Shown in pieces: positions 50,364 to 59,525 of a DNA stretch of 64,000 nt (the first letter of the stretch is position 1; each line of letters begins with the position of its first letter). The notes under the pieces were generated by a model. The model was given only the letters and a program-made list of their open reading frames with translations, made no database searches and was not told the DNA's origin. The stretch comes from Paragordius varius. Lineage: Eukaryota > Nematomorpha. The stretch lies in assembly GCA_964247055.1 (NCBI GenBank), contig OZ176051.1, positions 8,060,001 to 8,124,000 on the forward strand. The letters run 5' to 3'. A program made the position numbers and the translations under genes.

Positions 50364-50409
50364 AATATAATATTAACCATATGAATATTTTTTCACTAAA
50401 CGGCAAAGC
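50364..50409. promoter_or_regulatory. 46-bp head-to-head region of MRRF and the 211-aa gene
   Basis: Only 46 bp separate the two start codons on opposite strands, so 5' leaders and core promoters must be within this stretch or overlap the coding sequence. It consists of AT-rich sequence with no recognisable box. The bidirectional promoter is inferred from the geometry only. Confidence 0.4.
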
Positions 50410-51236
50410 ATGTTTCAACTTCTAAGATCTATACCTTTTTTGAGTCTTAACACCTATAAATATATCCGGCATTTCTCCTCAAAAAAGCGTAATTTAACAA
50501 TTTACTTTTAAGCTAAAAAAGTTAATATAGATGAAAATACTTTTTCCTCAATAATTAACGTAGACAAACTAAATAATGAATTTCAGGTAATTTTGGAAGA
50601 TGCATTAAAACGGTTGAATAATTACTTTTTACTTTCAAACGGGCCAAGTTGAAATGATTTTATTATTAGATTTAATTTGTGACCTGACAATTGAAAAAAA
50701 CAATAAAGTTTTAAAATTAAAAGATGTGTCCCAGATAGTTTTGAAAGGGCAAAACTTATTAGCCGTTAATTTGATGAGCAATCCTGACGTTTATATACAC
50801 ACTTTAATATAAAGCTAATAACAAAAGTAGAAAAATCCTTGAATACGAGTGGATTGAATTTGAGTATTCAAAAGGAAGGACCCGTTATATACGTAACTAT
50901 GCCCAGGTTGGATACATTATAATTAGAGAATTACACAAGAATATAAATTAAATTTAGTCAAGTCCGGAAAAACTATACTACAAAAATATAAAAATTGCAT
51001 AAAAGAGACCCAAAATTCTTATATAAACCAGACCAATTCATTAAACAACAAATTCTCCAAAGATGACATATACAAATCCAAAATGAAAGTAAAAACCAAC
51101 AAATATTTATTTCTATAACATAATATAAAATTATTTATTTTCTTTCTTGCAGATCCAGGAAATGGCCCATGAATATTTCGATAAAATTGATGGTGTATTT
51201 GAAAAAAAGAGTCAAAAATTTTTAAAGCACGTTTAA
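50410..51236 (+). CDS. MRRF: Mitochondrial ribosome-recycling factor
   Basis: It splits post-termination mitoribosomes together with EF-G2. Exons 50410-50488, 50513-50647, 50670-50788, 50815-50906, 50929-51088 and 51153-51236 give exactly 223 codons with the stop (222 aa; human 262). The introns are 24, 22, 26, 22 and 64 nt, all GT...AG. The N-terminus (MFQLLRSIPFL, then YIRHFSSKK) looks like a mitochondrial presequence. RRF landmarks follow in order: NNKVLKLKDVSQI, then LLAVNLMSNPD, then KSLNTSGLNLS, EGPVIYVTMPRIT and LVKSGKT, then the C-terminal helix with IQEMAHEYFDKID. Without the micro-introns the region would look like a frameshifted pseudogene. It lies inside the flipped hAT spacer and is intact. 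Confidence 0.9.
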
Positions 51237-51749
51237 AATAAATTAATAATCATGTACATCTCCTTAAAATATTTTTTGCCGAGAATATTAAAATCTCAAC
51301 ACTTATTTTTTGATTCTTCTTGGATACATGAATCTGTGTTTCATCAAGTTATATGGTTGAATTTTTAATTGTATTTTATTATCTTTAAACAATTTTTTGA
51401 CAAACGGGTATGTCAAGATCTCAATTAAATGCGATTCTGTTTTTCTGAAACATTTACCTTTTTTCACTTAAGTCCCTGACCTATGGCCACAAACTGGGGG
51501 GTGGACATATATAAAATTATATGCCTCATAATTAATAAAAGTATAAACTTTAACTAAACATTATTAATTGTTGGAGAACAATATTTTTAGTTCCTTTTCC
51601 TCATTTGAAATTGGATTTTATTGTATACATATGGGTAAAGTTCTTAAATTAATTATTTTTATGTTTATGTAATGGTTAATTCTTAAGTTTTTCAATTAAA
51701 TATTTGGTATAAATTATAATATCAGAAGAATATTTTTACCACTTTGTTG
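51237..51749. other. Intergenic, nothing recognised
   Basis: AT-rich sequence after the MRRF stop codon. A GGCCATAGGTC-type word near 51480-51500 recalls hAT MITE ends but no partner end is visible. Confidence 0.4.
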
Positions 51750-52083
51750 TTTAAATAAGATTTTAGATTTTATTACACCTAATGCAACAAGATTTCTTTT
51801 TTTTTCGGACGCAAGGCGTTTTGTATGATACCAATCAAAAATACATTCTTGACCTAAAATTAGACAAAATATAATATATTTATGAAATAGTTGGGCAATT
51901 AATTATTTTTGATAGAATTATTTTCGATCGTTGATTTTCAATTTCAAAATTCATGGTAGTTTTATTGCGCTGACATGTTATTTGATACAGATATGTGTTG
52001 GCCCACTCCACTCGGTATAGATTATTATTGATATGGATTTCCCTGTAAATTTTGACTTTCTGATCACTCATAATTATTAACAC
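51750..52083 (-). CDS. Possible exons of an unrecognised gene
   Basis: Two coding-looking blocks on the minus strand. 52083-51880 follows an AAATAG acceptor and reads MSDQKVKIYREIHINNN then YRVEWANTYLYQITCQ to a stop. A second block at about 51855-51750 follows ATTTTAG and reads QECIFDWYHTKRLASEKKRN and on to ILFKQQS. No clean donor joins them, and no family is recognised. In the inferred pre-inversion order they would follow the unrecognised plus-strand gene at 37700-43187 in the same sense, and the phase of 43187 and 52083 is compatible, but that link is speculative. Confidence 0.35.
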
Positions 52084-53065
52084 CTATTTATTTAAAACAG
52101 TTTATATTACTTTATGATTGTATTTTAGTCGTAAACTCCAATGTTTAATTAAAAGTATTTTATTCTTTTCAAAATTTAATTTTGATTAAACATAAATAAC
52201 CGGTCCTGATTAAGAATGCAATCATTCAATGGAATTTGGAAGTATATGTATGCGTTGTAATTAAATATAAAATGGGATTCAGTCACATAAAAAGTGTCGA
52301 TAGACAATGAATAAACATGATGGCATTTCTACAAATTTTTAATATTACGAGATAAACAAGCGTTTAAAATTTTTAAAGAATGGACTCCAAACAGCTTAAA
52401 CGTAAACTTAAATAAGCAACTTGTTGGAATAATTACTTTAAAATTAGTTTTTACCGTAATTATATTAAAATATTTTAGAGTAGTTCTTGTATATAATAAC
52501 AATGGAAATATATAAATAATTTACTTTTTCATTTTCCAGAGTCATAATCTGTCTTTTTTCTCCACTTAAAGTAAAAAGATTCAGTTGACATTTTGATGTA
52601 TGGTTATATCTAATTATGATCTAAAATATATTGGATAAAATTTTTCAGTCAAAAGCAACGCTTATTCCTAAATACACATTGTTCAAATCATCACAGCATT
52701 TTAATTGAAACAATGTTGAGTTGGTAAAAAGTGTTGGTTTCGATTGAAAATGCTATATTATATTTAATTTTAAATTTAATACATTTATGCCTTTAGTGTT
52801 ATTAAAACATAACGAAATAGCTGAGACTATATTAACCGCGTTTGATATACCTTCAATCTATGTGTTAATATAAATTTATTCATAAAAATTTAATTTTAGT
52901 ATGATTCGCCTTTTCGCCCAATAAGTGATATACCTTCAATCTATGTGTTAATATAATTTTAATATGATTCGCCTTTTCGCCCAATAAGTGTCCGATTATT
53001 ATTTTTAGTAAATATATCAACCGTCTTCAAAAAATGTAAATATCTCAGATTTTGTTAATTTAAAT
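52084..53065. other. AT-rich spacer with a 50-bp local duplication
   Basis: No gene seen. The block GATATACCTTCAATCTATGTG...GATTCGCCTTTTCGCCCAATAAGTG occurs at about 52843-52929 and again, shortened, at about 52927-52990, a recent tandem duplication. Confidence 0.55.
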
Positions 53066-53716
53066 CAGGGCTAACCGCTTCAAAAAAAGTGGAACCGGAA
53101 CCGGGTCGGTTCTTGATCAAGTGGGACCGGAATCGCGTTGGTTCCTTAAAAATTTGCGGATCCGGAACCGGTTCCATTTTCGGTTCCTAACTTTTGATTA
53201 AATGATTTACAAATTTTTATTATAATAATAAAACCAAGATATTAACAATTATAAATCAAACAATTTATTTTAAATTGCCGAATGAATAGTAAAGAAATAT
53301 AGTGTAGCATTATAAATTAAACAAATTATAAATATATAATAGGAAAATGTATAAGTACAAAGGTAAGTTAAATTAAGTATGGCATTTAAAAAAAAATCTT
53401 TATTTAGATTTAAAAATTATTGCACCAAGCAAAATAGAAAATTAAGGGTGAAAAAGCTCCTTTCAATGGATTATGTATACGAACATATGTATTATAAATA
53501 AACTCGTCTTATGACTACAGGCGCTTAATTTTGGGTTTAAAGTTTTATGTAATATGTAGTGGTACAATCAAATTTAAATTATAAAATAATATTTTTATAA
53601 TAAAAATCATATGGAAGCCAGTAATTAAGGGGTTGAACCAGAACCGCGTTGGTTCCATTCCAATGGAACCGGTTCTTGTTAAAATCCCAGGAACCGGGTT
53701 CCGGTTCCAAGCCCTG
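53066..53716. mobile_element. hAT-type MITE with CAGGGCTTGGAACCGG ends
   Basis: 651 bp from CAGGGCTAACCGCTTC to GGTTCCGGTTCCAAGCCCTG. GGAACCG words fill both subterminal regions. The flanks ATTTAAAT and GTTTAAAT match at 7 of 8, a good 8-bp target duplication. No coding frame. Confidence 0.85.
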
Positions 53717-54039
53717 GTTTAAATTAATTGATCGCTAAATATACTACTTCCTCATTATACTAGGGTAGCTAAAAAAACTATTTTAAAAAATGATATATTC
53801 ATTATTATCATCTATCTATTGGCAAAATTTATAAAAGATCTAATTTGGAGATAATTTGTTTGTTTTAATCTAAGAGAATGACAATACTAGTAGAAAAATG
53901 TAGAGTTACGGGATTTAATAAAGCATAAATCAGATACATAATACCTATTTACAATAAGTTTATATTATAGCCATTTTTAAATTGATATACGGTTTGCGTA
54001 ATAAAAGTGTGTGTGGTGTAGGGCTTTAATCAAATGACT

Positions 54040-54125
54040 TTGTTTTAATACTTTATAACCTTTTTTACTATTTTGAAAGTTATTTTGGTTAAAATTCTAA
54101 TTGTCGAACATTGTTCTCCTGTATT
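54040..54125 (-). mobile_element. MITE family A, right half, split by the inversion
   Basis: Reverse-complemented, it runs AATACAGGAGAACAATGTT, then AATTTTAACCAAAATAAC. This continues the half that stops at 44255 and matches the complete copy (12800-12870). It abuts the right hAT copy. It therefore links the two sides of the inversion independently of the target duplications. Confidence 0.75.
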
Positions 54126-57100
54126 CAGTGGCGTACCGAGCATTTGCGGCGCCCGGGGCATAAAAATTTTATGGCGCCCCTCCCCCCTTTAAAAAACCAA
54201 TAAAACAATTTAGTAAAAAAATACAAACGTTGTAACCTAAACACCATAGATAGGACAGCCTAGTCATATAAATTTTAAATCTAATAAATATATATATTTA
54301 TATGATACTAAATTAATTCAATGGTACGAATTCGGTGAATAATAGATTATATATAAGCAGACGTCCCGCTTTTTAACACTTTGTCCCGCGTCCCGCTACG
54401 TTTTTAAAATGTCCCGCTTTTTCACGATTATCTAAAAAAAATTTTTTTTAATACGAATAAATTTTTTTTATCCGTTTTAAGTTTTCATTAAATATCTTTA
54501 AAATCTATTCAATTTTAAATTAAAATTTTTTATTTTTAAATCAAAAATATTTATTTTTTTCGAATTTATATCATAAAATTATACACTTTGATTCCTACTA
54601 CTACTGTCATCATTATCAAAAAGCCAAGTTAATACCACAATCTCTAGATTAAAAGACAAATTAATACCACAAATGGGTAGCTTATACGTTTATTTCAGAA
54701 AATTAAGGTAATATAATATTTACTATGCTAATATTTTAGTTTTATTACTTGCTAACATATCAAAAAGCCAAATTAATACCACAAATCGGTAGCTTAAAAA
54801 ACAAATTGATACCACAAATCGGTACCCTACACGTTTATTTCATATACTAATATTTTAGTTTTATTACTTGCCAACATTATTTTAAAGCCAAATTAATACC
54901 ACAAATCGGTAGCTTAAACGACAAATTGATACCACAAATCGGTACCTTACACGTTTATTCCAGAATAAGGTAATATAATATTTATTATACTAATAGTAGT
55001 TTATAAATATGAGCACAAAAAGAGGTTGTAAATTCAACGATAAATTAATGAAAGAATTTCCTTTTATCAAAACCAAGAATGAATCATTTGTTAAATGTTT
55101 TTTATCCGAAGGGGAATTCACCATAGAACATGGCGGCAAGCATGATATTACAAAGCATATGTAAACACAGAAAATAAAAAAATGTTTGGATATGGCGGCA
55201 TCATCTTACAAATTGAGCGATTTTTATCGAAAAACCGCTTTTGGAGAGGAAGAAAAGAATTTGGCATTAGCCGAAGGCGTTTTATCTTTTCACGCCGTTT
55301 ATCACAATCATTTCTTTAGATCTATGGATTTTACCTCACAAGTTATTCGCACGTTATTCAATAAAAAATTTTCATGTGCCCGTACAAAGGCTGAAGCCAT
55401 TGTATGCAATGTCCTTTCGCCACATGCATTATCTGAAATACAAAAAGATTTGCTGAAAAGTAATTTCTTATCCCTATACTCTGATGCATCAAATCACATG
55501 AAACAATATTATTTCCCGCTTTAATAAGATATTTTGATTTAAAAACCGGAGTAAAAATTAAAATTTTAGATTTAATTTCTCTACTCGGTAAAAATTCCGA
55601 AATAATATTTACTTCAATAATGCATATTCTAGAAAAAAATAATTTAAAAGACAAAATTATCGCATATTGCGCTGACAACACCAATACGAACTTTGGGGGA
55701 AAAGCAAGGAGGGAACAAAAAATATTTTTAATAAATTAACAGATAATCTTAATCAAAACATTATTGGCGTCGGGTGTGCAGCGCATATAATACACAACGT
55801 AGATGTGGAAAATGTAGTCGTTAAAATATATTCCTATTTTTATATATAAACGGTACGTGTTGAAACGCTTAAAGAATTCTGTGAAAATGCAGAAGTTCAA
55901 TATCAAAAAATGCTTGGATATTGTAAAACTCGTTGGTTAGCTTTTATGCCAGCTATCGAAAGAATTTAAAAATGTATGATCATTTAAAATCATTTTTTTG
56001 TCACAGTACAAATGTCCTACAACTTTAAAAAAGTTTTTTGAAAGTGATTCTTCAAAATCATGGTTAGAATTCTTACATAATCAAGCTTCTCTATTTCAAA
56101 ATATTATTAAATTTATAGAAGGTGACAAAATTTCGACAATCGAAGTAGCCAATGAAGTTAGTAACCTAAAATTCCAATGTCAAGAACGGTTAGATAATAA
56201 TTTGTGACCATTAACCATCCGCAATATAATAAATTATTTAGAAAAACAAGGCTTAATAAATCGCCAAGATATCCTGTACCATATAAAAATGTTTTATACA
56301 AACTGTAAAGATTATTTGGAAGACTGGACGACGCAAATCAATGAAATTGATTATTTTCATTGGATAACATTAAAATCAGAATTTAATTGATGCGATGTTC
56401 AAAAATCATTTGATTATATCTGCTCCCAAAAATTTTCAAAAAGTAATCTTTCAGAAAATGATCTTTTTTCTGAAGTATCATTAGTTAAAAGATATATTAA
56501 TAATGAAAAACTTAAATTATGACAAAATAAACACTAGAAAAGAACTGGTTCGAAATATTTTTGAAGCCAACTATATTACATACAATAATATTTTAAAAAT
56601 TGTAGAATTCGCACTATCTTTACCTGGAACCAACGCTGCTACTGAGCGCGTTTTTTCCACAGTAAATCTGGTGTGGACATCGGAAAAATCAATTTAAATG
56701 TTGAAACTTTAAAGGCCGTTTTATCTATCAAATATAATTTGACAAATTCTTGTGAAGACTTCTACAATATTTTAAAAAATGATGACAATCTGCTAAAACG
56801 CATTCACTCAAACAAAAAATATACCAAAAAATAAAATATTTTCTTAAAAGTTTTTGTGTTAAAAATAAACAAAACTACTTAAAATATTGTATAAGTCTTC
56901 ATAATTTGTTAAATTATATTTGAACACATAAAATGGCTTTTATTTAACATTTAAATTTGATTCCGTGTCCTTACTTAATTTACTGTGAAAAAAGACGTTC
57001 AATAGCAGTGGTTCAGGTAAGGATAATGCGAATTCTACAATTAAAATATTATTGTATGGAACATAATTTGTTTAAAAATGATTATTTTAACCATTTCTAT

Positions 57101-57986
57101 CCTACGTATTTTTTTCTTTTGTCCATAATATAAGTTTTCATTCAATATATTTATTTTATAATGAGACTTCATAAAAAAGTGTCATTATGCACCGTCTTTT
57201 CTTCCAAATAATCGTTTCTGTTTGTATAAAACATTTTTATATTCTGGCTATTCACTGAGCCTTGTTTTTCTGGATGCTTTATAATATTGCGATTAGGTAA
57301 TGGTATAAAATTATTTTCTAACATTTTTTGACTAATAGGATTCTAGGAGATCACATTTTTATAAATATTTCAATCGCTAGCAAAAGAGCAAATTAACAGT
57401 TGTACAATATCCAAGCATTTTAACATCTATATTTTCCACATCCAGGGGTAACAAATCAGTAGCTATTTGAATAACGTGTATCTGCCAATAATGTTTTGAT
57501 TAAGATTATTCACTAAATTGTTAAAAATATTTTTTGTGCCGCTTCTTGCATCACCCAGCGCACTTTGTGATGATTTCGTCTTTATTATTTTTTTTAGTAT
57601 ATTACAATCACTTCACCCTTTGTTCGTGCACATGTAAATTTATTGAATAAGTTACAAACAACCTATAAGGTACATTTTTTTTTATATTTATAATATATTT
57701 GTGTTAAAAATAAATAAATATCACGATAAATTTTTTGTATAAAAATTTTTAGTTGCACCCCCCCAATGACCCCCCCCCTCAGATTTGTCCCGCTTTTTCC
57801 TTTAAAAAATCTGGTCACCTTAAGTATATATTATAAGGATTATTACCTAAATTGCTAAAAAATTTCATTTGAAAGTTCTTATTATTTTTGCATAATTAAT
57901 TAATTTTAAAAAATCATTTAGGCGCCCCTAAATAACGGCGCCCGGGGCATGATGCACCCCCTTGCACCCCCCTCGGTACGCCCCTG
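54126..57986 (+). mobile_element. hAT transposon, right copy of an inverted pair
   Basis: 3861 bp, the reverse complement of the left copy with only a handful of differences seen (for example GCTAACCC versus GCTACCC, and AAGGTACC versus AGGGTACC in the subterminal repeats). The ends are CAGTGGCGTACCGAG and CTCGGTACGCCCCTG. Outer flank CACACCAT (57987-57994) is the complement of ATGGTGTG. Inner flank CCTGTATT (54118-54125) is the complement of AATACAGG. It has no matching duplication of its own. Confidence 0.92.
55009..56834 (+). pseudogene. hAT transposase, right copy, broken
   Basis: Same segments as the left copy: MSTKRGCKFNDKL, HGGKHDITKHM, FSCARTKAEAIV, LYSDASNH and SLPGTNAATERVFSTVN, interrupted by the same stops and frame changes. 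Sharing all the same damage means that both copies descend from one already-defective element, moved by a transposase made elsewhere, or that one copy has overwritten the other by gene conversion. Confidence 0.85.
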
Positions 57987-57994
57987 CACACCAT

Positions 57995-58661
57995 AAATTT
58001 AAGGAAACGTTTATAATAAAAACTTAAAACAAGAAATACAACAAATGAAATGGATATTATGAGAACATTTATGGATAAAAAAAATTTTTCAGGAAAAAAG
58101 AGCTAAAAAGTACCGAGAATACCCCCAAAAATTCGTATTCAATTAGGAAAAATTTCGAATTGCATTGCAGCAACCATCAAAACCTTTTGTGGAAAAAATA
58201 CATGGCTCTATGCATCAAAAACTATTTTTGAAAATTTTGGATTTCACTTTTTATTAATAATAGATAATTTTTATTATTTTACGAATATATGAAATATTTG
58301 AAAAATATTTATATTTTAATGATTTTAGTTAATTATGAGAGCATCAAAATACCCACAAAATATAGGCTTAGAATAGCTTTAATTTAAAACTTGGACCTTA
58401 TTTTAAAATCGGAAGAGCGCATGATAACCAACTGAGATGTCATATGATTACAAATTCTAGAAAACCAAAGACAATTTAAGGTATGATATAAACCAGGATA
58501 TAAAGTAAATAAAATTCATTGTTATTTATTGGTTAAAAAATTAAATTTAATAATATTGTTATATATGGTGTTTTGTTTTTACAATATAGATTTTTCGTAT
58601 AACAATAATAATTGTATATAATCTAAATATTATTAATTTTTTGTTTATGATTAATATCTAT

Positions 58662-58712
<51 letters not shown>

Positions 58713-59525
58713 ACATAATGTATGTTTAAAGCTTTAAAATTGTCACCTAAATTTTAAAACAATGATTGCGTAAAATTTAGAGATATATTACTGAAACCAG
58801 GGAAAAATTTGTATAGATATTTGATTACAATGATTATAGAAACATGGAATAAGTTTTAAAACTAAATATAATTATTGGTTGGAAAATTAATCACATTGTG
58901 TGTTTAGTTTATAAAAGTTGATATTTAAGATTTGGTTTGGTGTGAGATAAAATCAATCATATAGTTGTCGATTATGAATTAAATGAAAAATATATATACT
59001 ATACTATAATATTGTTAATAATTAATTAAGATGAGACATGTACAAAGGTCACTTTTTTTAATAATATATATATATATATATATATATATGCATCGCGAGA
59101 AATTTTGAATATTTTATCACCGAAAATAAAAAATATTGAATAGTTTTGAATGCACACAAGGTTAGGAATTGGTTTAAAATGAAATTTATATTAATATTAA
59201 AAAAGATTAAGTTGCTTAAATGTGTTGTGTGTGTGTGTGTTTGGGAGTAAAGACTGATCTACATACAAACGAGTTGTATTAAAAAACCAGAAAGACGGGT
59301 TCTTATTAAAAGTTCGTTTGACCAAATTTTTTACGATGTTAATAACAATAATAATAATACTGCTTTTAGTTTTGTATAAACTAAAAAATAAATTTATACC
59401 CAGATGGATCAATGGGAAGAATGATGCTTATTTTAATAATATATTCTCTAAAATTTAAGTACATATATATAACACATTTCCAGATGCCGAAATCTTAATC
59501 TATATCTATCTATCTATTCCTGGCA
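57995..59525. other. Flank with AT microsatellites and one exon-like block
   Basis: A plus-strand block after TTTTTCAG at about 58092 reads EKRAKKYREYPQKF. If a 36-nt GT...AG intron is removed it continues QQPSKPFVEKIHGSMHQK to a stop near 58250. No family is recognised and support is weak. (TA) runs lie at about 58665-58710 and 59066-59090. The rest holds nothing I can name. Confidence 0.35.

Larger units (their letters stand above)
48120..54125. other. 6.0-kb spacer between inverted hATs, apparently flipped
   Basis: The spacer begins with ATGGTGTG and ends with CCTGTATT (complement of AATACAGG). Each matches the outer flank of the opposite hAT copy, not of the adjacent one. That is the footprint of an inversion by recombination between the two copies. 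It carries MRRF, the 211-aa gene, two hAT MITEs, exon-like sequence at 51750-52083 and the second half of a split MITE A. Confidence 0.8.

Noticed and set aside
50641-50930. MRRF as a frameshifted pseudogene
   Set aside because: All interruptions are removed by four GT...AG micro-introns and the codon total is exact.
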